Below the pieces are notes generated by a model that was not told the DNA's origin, made no database searches, and worked only from the letters and a program-made list of their open reading frames with translations. The position numbers were made by a program, and so were the translations under genes. From NCBI RefSeq assembly GCF_000002235.5, contig NW_022145611.1:14044882-14108881 (forward strand): a DNA stretch of 64,000 nucleotides. The letters run 5' to 3'. This DNA is from Strongylocentrotus purpuratus (lineage: Eukaryota > Echinodermata > Echinoidea > Camarodonta > Strongylocentrotidae). Below, piece after piece: positions 33,269 through 46,099 of the stretch (positions are counted from its first letter, which is position 1; each line of letters opens with the position of its first letter).

Positions 33269-36200
33269 GAGAGAGAGAGAGTGAGTGACAGAGAGTGAGA
33301 ATGGGTGGGGGAGGGAAGAATGAAGGGAGTAGTTGACGATAAATAATAAAAATTTTTCACTTTAACTTTAGTCTATTACCCGAGGTACATAAAGTAATTT
33401 TATTCGAGATATACACAACATGCAGGGTCATATAAATATTGAATAATGAAAATAAAAATGGCAATAAGATTATTATACACAATGCGAACATTATTCATAT
33501 TGCTCGATACGATAACAAAAAAAATGTCAACATAATCTTGAACGACAACCAGGTTAAACATTAAATCTGTGCATATTTTAACCTCATTTTGAATGACTTC
33601 CAAAGAATAAACATGTTCATGCAAACAGTCTGGTCTGTATTATCAGTTCTTGCCTACGAAATAACCTTTGTATCTATTTACACAGTGATTTAATGTCATT
33701 GCACGTAACTGTGAGTTAAAAGACACAGCATTAAAGAAATGATTAGAACTCTGAAATAGGAGATCTGGCAGAGGCTATCAATTAAAAAAAAAAAAAAAAA
33801 ATCAACATTGTTGGTCTTCCCGATTACTTTTAAATGGACCGAATATTATCAATAAGACGTTAATTTATCTTTTGTTTTAAAGTAATGGCTTGTATATAAA
33901 GTAAACAAGAATATTATAACTGACATCTCGAGTTCTCCTAAATTTAGATTTACACCCCAACTCAAGAGGGCTCAATGCTCAGCCGCAGACTGTTTCATTG
34001 ATCAGCATTATTGATTACCTTTAAACATGAAACTCTCGCGCATCAGAAGGATGGGGGGGGGGGGGGGGGTAAATTCCCCCCTCCCCCTCCTTTACAAATG
34101 AAATGATGGTACATTTGTAAGTGAGTCAATAATCGTCAGATTCAATTTAAAACTGTTCAGATATCATAGTTTTTAGGACCTCGAACATTATTATGAAACA
34201 TTTAGAAAATGGGTACTGGTCGTGAGTGTCAGCAGTTATGGTGTATACAAAATAAATATTTGTTGTAGGATTTCAAAATGACCCGCTTTTTTGCAGGTCA
34301 TTTTTACATAATTATTAACCAACTGATTAACACCAAAATAAGGAAAATATTTATTGCAAACCCCTCTTTTGCACGAATTCAAGAAATCTCGCCAACAAAA
34401 TATTTCTGTTCAGGGCTTTAACGAAAAACAGGTGCTCCGGGTATTATTTTCATCACAGATGAAATATGGTTAGGGTTAGATTATTAGGGTTGCTATCAGT
34501 GGATTTTAGCTTAGGGTAGGTGTGAGGTTTATTGTTTGGTCCATATTTGCAGTTAAAATGTCATTTGGTTTAGAATGACCGCTGTTCCATTGTCGCCGGA
34601 GCACGTGTTCTATATATTCATTAACATTTTATAAATATCTATTTCCTTCTCAACGGTACAATGTGAAATACAATGTAAATATAAATTACATATGTAACAA
34701 TAATTTCAACATAGAGTATACAATATATAATTCAGATAACAGAAGGAGGCGAAAACCAGAAAAAGCATAGCTTGTGTTGGAAACGCCCATAACAAGTTAA
34801 CACAAGTTACTGAGAGAACATTATATAATATTATTATCATGAAAATTACAAATAATGTATAACAGAACGTTGATAGGAAAGAAAATATAGTAAATGGAGG
34901 AAAAAGTGAGAAGAGAATAAAGTACTGGAAGGCATGTATATATATATATATATCGTTTTAATCTGTAAAAATATGAATCTCTAGTCTAGGCCCATAGTAA
35001 GCAGGTCATGTTTGGGTACAAAATCACTCGCTTCGTTCGATCACAGATTCTTCACATGCTGTCTAGGCAACTGTTAAATGATGCAATATTAGACCCATAT
35101 TCTTATAAAGCATAAATGTCTCTCAGTGAATGATTTCCAAGCTTTCATTTATACATGGTTATCCAGCCAGCTGTTTGTGTTTGTTCTCCCTCAATGTGCC
35201 TTTTTGACGATGCCCGCCCCTTTCAAAATCTGTAAAAAAAAAAAAATTAAAAAAGACCTGCTGCCCCAAAACAATCTCTGTTAACCTAATCTAAGGCCCG
35301 TGAATTGTTCTTTAATAATGAAATTAATCACTACCTTCTTCCTTTCTCGAATAAAAAAAATCTATAGATCTTCCACAATAGAGGTGACTGTATTGAATGG
35401 CTTAGCCATATTTTATCAATATTTAATGTCGTAATATCTTTTTAGTGTTAGAGATGCATATACCAACAACAAAAATACTCTGCATGATAACACTGCATAG
35501 TATCTTAATTGTCCAATTTAAACAGTACCGTTTGATTTCGACATTACTATTTTCAACATAAATCCATCCGTGAACATCATCAGTGAATATTAACACTTCT
35601 TTTAATTTATAATAAATAGTAACTGCCTTTCAGCACCAAACACAAGTATGAAATGTATCCAAATTGCATTGTTCATGGCGTTTCCAGACACTGTGTTTGA
35701 CCGAAAAGTCTTGAAAATGGCCCAAGCGTGATCAGAACTACAAGAGAAGGATAAATATTGCAAATTATTGCAAAGAATTGTTAGCTGAGCATAATAATTA
35801 TGTAGTAAGAGTGCACAATACTATAATAATTTACAATCTTATGCACGTGCATGCCGCTAAATATGGGGGAATCTTGAGGACGATGTGTGTTCAAGTTCGT
35901 CATCTTCGCAGAGAGTTCGTGCTGTGTTCGTACTGTACGGTCTTCTCACCATCTGGTGATAAGGAAGACCGCCCGTGGTCGGTCTGCTCTGTCCTGGCTG
36001 CGAGAACGACGACGGAAACGCTGACGGTGAAAACGAATTCGAGGATTGCGAGAGGAGATATCCTCGTCTTTCCTCATCGTAAGATCGCGGTGGATAGCCA
36101 GTATGCTTCCATGCCTCTAAGGTCCTTCTCCTCAATAGCCCCATCTGATCTTTGATCTTCCTTCTCTCCGTCTCTTTCTCTTTATCAGTACGACGTCGAT

Positions 36201-36477
36201 ACATCTCAAACCACTCTTCGACGCTGCTCGTCTTTCTCGCCCTCACGCCCTTGATATCGCGCACCGCTCGCTTCTGCTCCGCGACCACGCCTTCGATTTT
36301 CCGGGTTTCCTGCCGGGACAGGGACTCGATGTCGATGGCGAGTCGTTTGCCGGCGGCTTCGTTGGTTCTCATGGATTGGAGTTCCTTAACGCTGCTGGCT
36401 TTTAGCATGCTGGCCGGCATGATCTCCGAGCGCGTCATCGCGTTCAGACGATTGGTGCGGGATTCCAATTTATCCAT
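29239..36477 (-). CDS. Unrecognised two-exon gene with broken frame
   Basis: I do not recognise this protein. Exon A (36477-35950) ends in phase 0 at donor GTGAGAAG, and exon B begins in phase 0 after acceptor ATTTCCGTTCCAG at 30733. The joined frame runs 547 codons to a TGA at 29618, but coding-like sequence continues in another frame from 29655 to 29239. The predicted protein has a basic helical N-terminus, a Ser/Pro/Gln linker, a short folded-looking patch (WRPWHWRIPNLHIASAVRSL), a long acidic Ser/Asp/Glu region and, if the frame is restored, a helical C-terminus. No signal peptide from the chosen start; probably intracellular. An in-frame upstream ATG at 36534 would add 19 mostly hydrophobic residues. 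The intron is about 5.2 kb. It reads the same way as LRRC74A and AREL1 with its own spacing. Confidence 0.55.
29618..30733 (-). CDS. Unknown gene, exon B, first frame
   Basis: 371 codons from LVNQSQPRPQKG to KEHHQPA stop. Very acidic toward the end (ELDEEIEYYEDNNKEGDDYL). Strongly biased composition, but the frame stays open for 1.1 kb without being a simple repeat, which argues for real coding. Confidence 0.55.
   Translation of the reverse strand, partial: LVNQSQPRPQKGLTTTSPAIIDDEEQTATWRPWHWRIPNLHIASAVRSLYFRLRGRTPVILLKPNDNVNGVSTEQRSSTRRRNKVEPLTPVAFPTSSHNCLQPSVSKKSSTVASSSSMKAIRDVSTPSRFSLPGAVGESEVFATDRTDNSQSSSDHVLIYQHVGKSRDNDKAALDLASEANLKDSEIDKESTRNDRDIIQGEIEDTPSKDKVHHPVAFLVIPHSPSSSPSSGTDGDVDINIQDNELNIMDEVCQPRPFSRRGRECWEEREPKTPSPFEGDLAEEEGMIIGSSVDFSKPDDTDKAIPWVKSGEAPVEDFSELDEEIEYYEDNNKEGDDYLDMDKVLRKCAPTDVLRNLRDYGPALKEHHQPA
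32264..32548. repeat. CT, CTT and ATC microsatellites
   Basis: CT tract 32264-32312, then about 170 bases of CTT repeats from 32376 with a short ATC block near 32512-32530. Produces an artificial poly-Leu frame. Confidence 0.95.
33224..33300. repeat. AG microsatellite
   Basis: About 75 bases of GA/GAGT repeats. Confidence 0.95.
35950..36477 (-). CDS. Unknown gene, exon A (start)
   Basis: Starts MDKLESRTNRLNAMTRSEIM in a good context (A at -3, G at +4). 176 codons: a Lys/Arg/Glu-rich helical segment (EEWFEMYRRRTDKEKETERR) to about residue 115, then a Ser/Pro/Gln stretch ending GGLPYHQM before the donor. If unspliced, the frame runs 31 more codons to a stop at 35857. Confidence 0.6.
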
Positions 36478-38929
36478 GATTCCAACGTTGACCACAACGA
36501 TGAATACTTGTCGGCAATGAACTCCCTTGCACAAGTCAAATCACACAACTGGCATCGTCATCCTCATAAAACATTTTAAAAGTAAAGTCGATTCAGTAAA
36601 TTGTTCGGCTCCTTCAAGTTTACCTCATGCAGCTGGCGATCCGATCAACACTTTCAAACATCTTTTCCCATGTCAAACACCCAATGATTCAGCTTGATCT
36701 AATTTCACAAGTTGCCTTACGTTAATATGTTAACAGTAATGTTCTTCCATGCTGTACAGTGAACCAATGAACGCCGTTATGTTTTCCCACATCATTTGAC
36801 AATCATTAAGATGTCTCGAACGATTTCACCACAGTTTAAACCGCATGCACCAACACAACAGAAAGTGATCATCACCTTCATCGATTTTATTCTCTGTTTT
36901 CATTATCGCTCTGACATTCACCATGCATTTTCGATCGGTGCCAACAATCACAACAATGGCGACGCAGATATACGAATGTCTAATTAAAATCAACGGGACA
37001 TTAAATATTGATATGCGCCCTTGGGACCTGTCAGATCGAATACAATACAACAAGGTCCGTGGTAGATTCGGACATACGTGTAAAACATTTGGTTGGATGT
37101 ATATTCGGTGACCAAAGTAACACCATTGACAATCGTCACAATAAAAACAATCGGAAGGGCATATCCAAAATAAGGTTAGATTCTGTGGTATAGACACTAA
37201 ATCGTCGAAACCACAATCGGATCAATATCCTGATACAAAATTAATGTCAACCCTCGCTTATTTTCGTTGTACCATTTCTATATCACTTTCTTCCACCTTT
37301 TGCAATCGCCGAATCGCCTTGTCCGGGGTTAGGGCATACAGAATCAGAAACATAACGTCCACAAGAAAAAGAAACGGGTATAACGTACGGCATCACTAAC
37401 GACGACTACAATTTTAGTGATCACTTTTTCGACTCCTCTCGAAACTCCTCCTTAAATCGAAAAATAAAAAGACGTAACTATTATGTGGGTTTACAAGGAA
37501 AAATTATTTTCTATCTTTCGATCTCTATCTCAGATTTTGAAGATGCCCATCATTTCTGAAATCCAGCTCGGTGTCTTGTTCAACTTGTCTGTTGCAAATA
37601 AAACAGAACAAAGATTGCTGCCATAAGAGTATAAAGTTGACCCTCTTTTAAGTATATCCACCGATGAACTATACATTTCGAATCATATCATCTAAAATGT
37701 GTGAAAATAAAGCTTGGAACATTACATCGCTGCTTAGGCAACACAATCAGAAAATAGTTATCCTAATCTTTTGAGATCCTCCACAGAAAATGACCAAATT
37801 CATATGGTGTCGACTGTATAATGCGAGCCGTGGATTTCGAGTTGGATTGATATTATCAATTAGATGTAATGAATATTTCATCACGCATTTCAACAAGGGG
37901 AAGTCTGTAAATCAATATGAAACGAAAACTTCCCAAAAAGCAGGTGGCGTTGAGCAGACGGTTCGATTGGAGGCCATAAGAAAGAATCTGAAATCTTGGC
38001 GAATATTACGATGTTGTCTATACGTTCTATTTAGATTAAACATACCGTGTGCTAGAAAGAATTGAAATATATGCTTGTATATCGAGATTTCAGAAATTCC
38101 TTCAGAAAAATCTTACTATTCATTGCTGAATGAATTCTGTTGAGAAACTATTTATTTTGTGTTGGTGATGATGCGTTAACGCCCATCTGACTAAAAAACA
38201 GACATTATTTATTTTAGAATATTTGCAATGATATAGGCCTATTACATGTATTCAGATTTCACTGCAAATGCATTACCGTAATATTAAGTGGGAATTGTAA
38301 ATTTTTGTGTATTTTTGTTGTTGATTGAAATGTTTGTGAACATAATTTATAATCATTATTACGATTTCTTTAGGTTAACTTCCTTGCATTGATAATGCAT
38401 ATAAACTCTCATCTGTCCATAAAATAATAATAATAATAATAGGCATTCAATATAGCGCCGTCTATCTATAGACAATGCTATTCCATTGCCCCCCCCCACC
38501 CACTCCAGCGCTATTTAGGTTAATCAATTTTCATTCCGATCGTAGACGGAAACCATTCGCACCTGCCATTTCATACTGATGAGAGTACACGGATATCACA
38601 TACTTGAATCGCGTGTAGGAGAAAAATCACTTGATTATTATTGATTGCCATATTTTATTCGCGTGTAGTCGAATTACAAGAGAACAATCAAAGAAAATGA
38701 TTTGCGTGTCATAACTGAACTGAAAATTCTCTGAAAATTTAAAGAATATGTGAATATAAGAAGAAGAAAATGCCGATACATTGGCCCAAGTATACGCGAG
38801 ATATTTCCGAAGCATTCAACTGTTTGAAAGCCTATTCTTTTCAATTATATGGATGCTTCAAAAAAAAAAATCCTTCCTTTCATTTATGAAATCATTTGAT
38901 TTTATTCCCGGTCATTTACAGTAATGTTT
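36478..38929. other. Upstream region of the unknown gene
   Basis: Presumed promoter side. AT-rich; an AAT microsatellite near 38426 and a C-run near 38490. The short plus-strand frames (for example 37790-38065) resemble nothing I know. Confidence 0.4.
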
Positions 38930-40358
38930 CAACACTTGGATATGTGACCTCCTTTCTTGTCGTACACAATGTGTCCGTTACCATGGTGTTTTGTCTGATT
39001 CATGTACTATTAATGCTGGTGTCCCTCAGGGCACGAAACTGGGTCCTTTAATTTTCTTAGTTATGATTAATGACTTTCAAATAGATAATAACATTCACAT
39101 TTTTAAATATGTTGATGACCTTACAATGATCGAGTGTCGCAAACTAGCCCAAGATTCTCAAATGCAGGAAGCTGCTGACAATCTATCTGTCTTGGCTAAT
39201 GTTAATAACATGAAATTAAATCCTATAAAATGTTTAAAAATGGATATCTGTTTCTCCAGGGCACCCGTTAATCAAACTAGTATAATTTTAGAGAATTGTT
39301 TATTGGAGACAGTGAGTAAATTGCTAGGAATTACTATACAGAATAATTTAAAGTGGGATGCTCACATAAAAGACATCGAAAAAAGGGCAAGTGCCAAACT
39401 ATACATGTTACGTTCTCTGGTAAAATATGGTCTTCCAAAGGAAGGCCTTATTACTGTTTTTGTGGGTTATATCCGCCCTTTACTTGAATATGCCAGTCCT
39501 GCTTGGAGTGGAGGACTCACGCAAAACCAAAACGAGAGATTGGAGAGAATACAAAAGAGAGCGTTGCGGATAATTTTTCGTAGGGATTATGATAACTATA
39601 AAATTTCACTTGCACAATCTCAATTACAAAGATTAGATGAAAGACGCCAATATTTATGTGTTACTTTCTTTCAAAAAACTTTATCACTCACTGATCAATT
39701 TAAACAATTTCTCCCACAAAAACATTGTACTAGAACACTTGAAAATTCAAAGAAAATTCCAGATTTTAAATGTAAAACCAGTCGCATGCAAAACAGTCCT
39801 ATTCCAAACTTGATTCGCCTGTATAATACTAGTTAATTTGCTCATGTTTATATGTATTGTAATGATTTGTCATTGAAATGTCTCGATTTCTGTAAATTCT
39901 TGTAATGATTTTGTATATCGTACCGGTATGTTTTAATGATATTGAATTGCATTTTACTTTTAATTTTGAATGATTATTTCAAATATTACTAAATGTTCAT
40001 AAACCCCTGCTCTTGCCGCTATCCTTGATTATTTTACCACTATACCCACAACTGCAATATTGTAACATGACGAACTGTTGTATAATTTACCTTAGTCCAT
40101 ATTATGTTGGCATGTAATTATGTTTATACCTTTTGTCTTTTTTCTTTGGTAGAAATTATGTTCATTAAGTGTTTTTTAATTGTTTATGGTATTTAGGCAG
40201 AAGTAACGTGACACGTTTAAACAATTTTTAACTAAATGTTATGTAAGTTTTTTACAATGTATATATCCAATTCGTGTAATTCATGTGCAATTCAGTTGTG
40301 AAACTGCCATTCATGAAAGATGCATACCATTTATCTATCTATCTATCTATCTATCTAA
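38930..40358 (+). mobile_element. 5'-truncated LINE (non-LTR retrotransposon)
   Basis: The frame 38991-39836 encodes the second half of a reverse transcriptase: GVPQGTKLGPLIFLVMINDF, then the catalytic FKYVDDLTMIE box, then the thumb pattern GYIRPLLEYASPAWSGG. Coding-like sequence extends upstream to about 38930 (WICDLLSCRTQ). Finger domains and the endonuclease are missing, as expected after 5' truncation. After the stop, about 500 bases of AT-rich 3' sequence end in a TATC repeat (40331-40358). Probably Jockey/CR1/L2-type; the clade is an inference. The frame from 38991 is intact, so the insertion is fairly young. Confidence 0.85.
38991..39836 (+). CDS. Reverse transcriptase, C-terminal part
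   Basis: 281 codons open to TAA, with the YVDD active site near residue 40 and a C-terminal Cys-poor tail. It would copy element RNA if complete; here the N-terminal half and the start are absent, so it is not expected to be functional. Confidence 0.85.
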   Translation: MSDSCTINAGVPQGTKLGPLIFLVMINDFQIDNNIHIFKYVDDLTMIECRKLAQDSQMQEAADNLSVLANVNNMKLNPIKCLKMDICFSRAPVNQTSIILENCLLETVSKLLGITIQNNLKWDAHIKDIEKRASAKLYMLRSLVKYGLPKEGLITVFVGYIRPLLEYASPAWSGGLTQNQNERLERIQKRALRIIFRRDYDNYKISLAQSQLQRLDERRQYLCVTFFQKTLSLTDQFKQFLPQKHCTRTLENSKKIPDFKCKTSRMQNSPIPNLIRLYNTS

Positions 40359-43300
40359 CCCTATCTAAACATTTTACAGCGTGGGGACCTTAATTGTGCC
40401 TTGGTTTAAATCCTGTTTAAACGTGCATATAATGGTAAGCTTTAGCTTGACACTCGGCACATCATTGTAATCCTCCTCCGCCCTCCTCTCTATTCTCGTC
40501 AAACTCACCCTGTTCTCCTCTCTTCTCCGTCCCCTCCAACCATCTCCACTTACTTGTCCTACTCCTCTTAATCTTCATCATTATCTTCATCAAAATCATC
40601 ATATTTTTCTCTCTAAATCAACCCTCCGCAGAATTCGTCGTTTGAGAAAGTCCTTTTCTTATTCCACCTCACATATAGCATCTCAATATCTTCACCATGG
40701 CTCTTCCAATAGCGAGCACTAATTTGAATGTCCCCGAAAATACAAGTTCATTGGAAGACATTTTAATAATAATAATAATGTCACCCTTCTCTATATTACC
40801 AAAACGGACAAGCACATTCTCGGCATACTTAGAATTCTCCACACAAAGCAAATATTTCAGTATGTTCTTAATTCGGAAAGATGTTGGAAGAAAATCTGTT
40901 AATTTGAATTGATTTGAATCTTATGAACAGTTAGTTCACATCACGACACAGCGACAATTGGCATTACAATCAACAGTTAACATATTTGTCTATGAAAAAA
41001 AATGCAAAACACATCTTCTTGAAGTTCTTTAAAACTTTTATTTTGTGAAATCTTGTATTCTAGAGGCCTTTAAATATTGCAGTTTTGGTCACAAAAAGAA
41101 CAGTCAAGCACCTGAATAAGCATTAAGCAGCAAAATAGTCAAAGTATAACAAAATAAAAAGCTAGGTGTTCAACAAAAGTTTAACAAAGTAGTATAATTT
41201 CTATTTCTTCTATCTATTTCGTGGGATGGTGTGTACATTAAAAAGGATGACAGCAGCATTATGAATACACACCCCAAAATATAACAATAGGAGGGCTCTT
41301 TTCACAACTTAAGGTTTTATGGAAATCTGGATGACGATTTCAAAGATTACCTTTGATGTAGAATAATTGTACAACTGAAGCTGCAAAGAATCATTCTACA
41401 ATTGTTTTTTTTTAAAGTTACTTTTCTATTTTTCAAGAATACAAATCCGATTATGATTTGTTGCATTGTGCTAGATAAATCTGCCAAAGATATACAAAAG
41501 TAATACTGGGTAATATATTTCCACTGAGTATTGAAAACAAAAAAATGAAAGATGCAATCCTTCTTTATGTCAACCATAAATTGAAAGCAGATAACTCCAG
41601 CAGATGTACAAAAGCCACTTCATCTTTCAATACATTTACAGCCAGAAGTTAATTGAATATTTGTTTTCTTTACCAAAGATATATGGTTAAATAAACATGA
41701 AGAATTTGCTTTGTACAACATCACAGTTTTCAGAATTAGACAAATAGCAATAACCTTTTGTAAAGCTGTACAGTCCTTGGCTAAAAATAAAAATTCGAAA
41801 ATCTGTGTCTTTTCTACAAGCTGTGCTCTTTATCAAAACACAACATGACCTAATAATGCTGTACATCACTGTAAAATGTTTTGAAGAAAAAATGTATAAA
41901 TTAACACCATGCATTTAATAACTGTTACTACTGAAATCTGAGTGAATAATCAAAAATGTAAAGGTTTAAACTGTATGTATTTCTGAAAATGACTCAGGAA
42001 ACAAATGAAACTTATAAATAAAACACAAACGATCAATAAACCATGGCAAACGTTATCAGAGTTCTGCTTCAAGAAAACAGGTAACCTCTTAATATTACTG
42101 ACTGTGGTATATATATGGTTCATGCAGGAAAAAATAAACTCTTTAAGTCTACACTGAAATGTCATAGAATGAATTTCAAGTTCTCTAATGTAATAATCTT
42201 TATTTAAATAAAGCATAATTCTTTTAATATCAGCAGAATTCAACTGATGAAGATTTGTTGAGTGTCCTGAGCAGTTCCTATCAGAAGCTAAGCTTAGATC
42301 ACACATAATATTCATTTACTCATCATTTGCAATGGGCAATAAGTAAGACTCCAAATTCATTTGCTATTAATAGAAACAAGTATAATGAACACATAACGAA
42401 TTGCAAGGACACAAAACATCTACTTACTGAACACATTCAAATCTACAGTATGATTATTGAAACTACAACTCATTAAAATGTACTATATTGTGTCACTAAG
42501 TTCATTAAAACAAGATCACAATAACATTAAGAAACAAAGATTGATACCTATTTACAACAAAACCTTCTATTGCACTATTTTATTTAAGTATAAATAATTT
42601 AAGAGACATTATATAAAGAAATTAAATTATAATCTTACAGACATTTGAAACTCAATTAAATTATGAAAGACTGAACATACTCAACACAATTGAACACTTA
42701 ATATATCAATATCACATAAACAAACATAATATTATTCCTATCTGTCTCTGTTTTCCTGGAGATAATTTTCCTCATTGGTATAATTTACCCATTAAAAGTA
42801 TATTATAATCATAATTAACATTTCACTTGGCACACAATCAATGTCAATGAACAGAGTAATGTGAATATCATTAATATAAACATTTTATGTCAAAGTTTAA
42901 GGTACTCAGGAGTGCAGATCATTGTAAGATGTTGAATAGTACATATCTATAGATTTATCAGGATGAATATAAAATGTATACTTGTAAATTAAGAATAAAT
43001 ATGTTTTGCAACCCTGTGACTGTCACAAAAGGAAAGAAAGAAAACTGTGTTGATATTCATTTAAATTACTGCAATATATAAAATGGGTGGGATATACAAT
43101 TTGTTAAAGTATGAGGAATCGTCTTGTTAGATAAGAAATCTGATGCACCTCTTCTTATTCACTTACATTCCAAACTCAATATTTATTCAATCATTTAGGC
43201 AATTTGAAAAGAGTGTTCTGGGGAGAAACATAAGCATTGGCAGGATTTTAAAACTTGTGTTTTTACTGTCATTTCATAAAATTATTGAAATGTAGCACAT

Positions 43301-43599
43301 ATCAGAACAATGTCCCATCAAGAGCATATGTGCAACCTATAAATATATACTGACAGTCAAACACACCAACATTGGATCAAAATGCTCACTCCAATATATC
43401 ACACTTCAAAGACCCTTGGTGGTGCAAGTACCCTGATTCACATGCAAAAAAAAATACCTGTAACTTTGATTGACATTTATGGAGGTCTACTCCTGTCTAC
43501 ATCCCTTGCATAATATCTACAGTCTTCTATAGTCTTCTATTGTCATTTCAGTGGGAGCAAGGTGGCAATAGAAAAAGGAGAAATGGAAAGAAAAAGATA

Positions 43600-43735
43600 T
43601 AGCTAGACAGACACACATACAGACAGACAGACAAACAGACAAACAGAAAGATAGATATATAGATCGATAGATATAGATAGATAGACAGATAGGTAGATAG
43701 ATATAGATAAATATATACATTAATACATAATATAT
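43600..43735. repeat. GACA/GATA microsatellite
   Basis: Interrupted ACAG then ATAG tetranucleotide repeats, giving an artificial Tyr/Ile/Cys-rich minus-strand frame. Confidence 0.9.
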
Positions 43736-44215
43736 ACAAGCAAAGAGAGACAGAGACAGAGAGGGGGAAAAAAGAAGCCACACATACGTGTACAGTACAT
43801 AAGTAAAAGCAGGCACAGTAGTTACTTCTGCAACGAGCAACATGAACAAGGCCACATCTAGCTTCTTTCGTTTGCTAATCATTTCCTACAAATTCATTGT
43901 GGAAATGACAGTATCAAAGTGTAATACTTTTGAAGCATTATGAAAATCACCATGCACCAAAGAATGAATGCATCCATAAATCACTGTGCTGTTAAAATAA
44001 AATAGCAAAATAATAGTTTTCACAGTTTGATTACGTCACAAAACAAATATATTATTCATTCAAGAAAAGTAATGCAGTGAGATATCACATGTTGGTTAAA
44101 ATTGGATGAATTAATCATTTTCACAAGCAGTTAATCAATAAACAGAATACAAACTTTGTTTTTTTGGTGAACCTTGGTGGGCTAAAGCTTTAATTATGTA
44201 AATAACTGCACATTT

Positions 44216-44428
44216 TCCACTCCCTGGGGAGTATTCCAGCCAGGCGCCCTTTAACAGACGCTCACAATGCTGAGCATACTACATTAACTTTGGCATCCTA
44301 CCAGGTACCCATTTAGCACCTGGGTGGAGAGTGCCAAATGCAGATTAACGTCGGTCCGGGATTTGAACTCTGTACCTTGTGATCTACAGTCCGGCAACTT
44401 ATCCACTAGAGAACCTACTTCCTAAGTT
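44216..44428 (-). mobile_element. tRNA-derived SINE
   Basis: On the minus strand: a tRNA-like head with CTCTAGTGGATAAGT (A-box side) and GTTCAAATCC (B box), a central TCCACCCAGGTGCTAAATGG region, and a tail ending GAATACTCCCCAGGGAGT. This is the most complete of four family members here. Confidence 0.7.
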
Positions 44429-45996
44429 CTACATTAGACAATTTTCATCAGCCTTTTATCTTTATCAGAGGATATAACCTGAATGGCTAACTAAGGAACA
44501 GATTGAATTTTCTCTGGACCCCCAAATCATGTAGAATGCAGTCACAAATAAAAACATTGTATTGTCATCATGTTTTGTATCCACACGACATCACTCTATC
44601 AAGAACTAAAAGTCAAGAAAGCAATACAAACAATCTAGAACATAGAAGCAAGGTACATATGATACACAATGAATAAAAAGACGTTCAGCCACGGGTAAAA
44701 TAAAACAGAAACAGATACATAACAAGGGTACCGTATAAAGCATGCATAAAATGACTTGATCCTGCTCTTTGAAGTTGCATAGGCAAAAACATACATAACG
44801 CATAGTAATGAACGGTGTCAAATTGAATAAACCTGAATTGAATGAAATGTAGATAAACAAAGCTCATTTTTAGAAACAAATGATATTTCCATCATTACTG
44901 ACTGAACAAGTTTTTTAGAAAAGAATTGTTTGTTTGTCTGATATTCATGAACAGCACACCAAACTTATCCAGCTTTAAACCTTGACTTTTAGCGCGTAGA
45001 CTAGAGGAGTCTGTTGATTGTTGACCCCTCTATCTCCCACCCCAATCCTGTCATTATGAAACATATTTCTTATTTTAATTTCATTTATTAATTTTGTTTC
45101 AAATATTAGTAAGTGGAACACTTAGCAGTCCATAAATAAGTGGACTTCATTAAGCAAGCTCTGTGAATATGGGTCGACAGTATGACATGGTTGGATACAT
45201 TCAACTCAAGATACAAAACCAAAATTGTTTCAAAACGTACTGCAAGACTTTTATCAATGGTCTCCACGAATATCTTTTGTATCCTATGCGTGTAAAAGCA
45301 TACTAAAACATCCATAGAAAACACTGCAAAGTGTATACTGTGTATTATAGACATGAGATGATTTGAATGGATATGGAGTTGCAGAAATTCTTGCACAATA
45401 AATGTCCCTTTCTCTCTTTCTTAAATCAATCTGAATCTTTTTTTAAATCATCTTAATAAGCAATTAGCACACATCTGGAGTAGCTTATATTCCTGTTTCT
45501 TTCATTCTTACTATATAAAGCCCCGTCCTGGCAGTCATGATGCCCTGAAAAGTCTTTAAAAAAAACCTGCTGCAGATAAATGACATCACACCTGCGTACC
45601 ATGCATCACAAGTCTGTATATATCAGAACATATAAATCCGATTACAGATAGCAGCCTTTGAGCATTGCCATTTTTCTTTTACTCCACTTACCATTCACTT
45701 TATACACATGAAAAAAAATTCAATTCCAGCAGTGGTTTAATTGATGAACTTTATGGCAGCCTTTGCGAACATGGTTCAATATCTGCTCAGAATTTCATGC
45801 AAACACGAGGCAAGATAAAAATTTCAACCGTTTAATTATCAACTATTCGATAAAAAATTAATGAATCAAATAAAATCAGCCAAATCTGTTAAATATATAT
45901 ATATGTATTCTGTATGTAATGATTGCACTGGACTGTTCTCCCTACCATCATTGCACGGCAACTGAGCAGATCATTTTGTGACCTTTGACCTATTGG

Positions 45997-46099
45997 TTAT
46001 GCCATTCCGAAGCCCACGTTCCCTTCAGTGATGGCTAATACAATGGACTTCTGAAGATGTTCGATGGTGTCGTAAGTAGGCAAGCACAGCTGGTTGAAA
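45997..46099 (-). CDS. AREL1: AREL1 exon o, catalytic cysteine and stop
   Basis: Acceptor CTTTGTTTCAG in phase 2. Completes the catalytic Cys, then FNQLCLPTYDTIEHLQKSIV and the end GFGMA stop. Human AREL1 ends GFGML. Confidence 0.96.

Larger units (their letters stand above)
30734..35949. other. Intron of the unknown gene (5.2 kb)
   Basis: Mostly AT-rich. Holds a T-run (31342-31365), CT/CTT/ATC microsatellites (32264-32548), a C-run with A-run near 32979-33001, an AG microsatellite (33224-33300), a 17-G run at 34053-34069 and a possible inverted-repeat element at 34425-34612 with GGTGCTCCGG / CCGGAGCAC ends. No exon seen. Confidence 0.5.
41037..45996 (-). other. AREL1: Region downstream of AREL1, possible long 3' UTR
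   Basis: From the AREL1 stop to an AATAAA at 41042-41037 the sequence is AT-rich with few repeats. The 121-codon minus-strand frame at 41950-42315 is not protein-like. Closer AATAAA motifs also exist (near 45084, 42198), so UTR length cannot be fixed. Contains the SINE at 44216-44428 and the microsatellite at 43600-43735. Confidence 0.35.

Noticed and set aside
41950..42315. 121-codon minus-strand frame downstream of AREL1
   Set aside because: Composition is not protein-like and it lies in the presumed 3' UTR.
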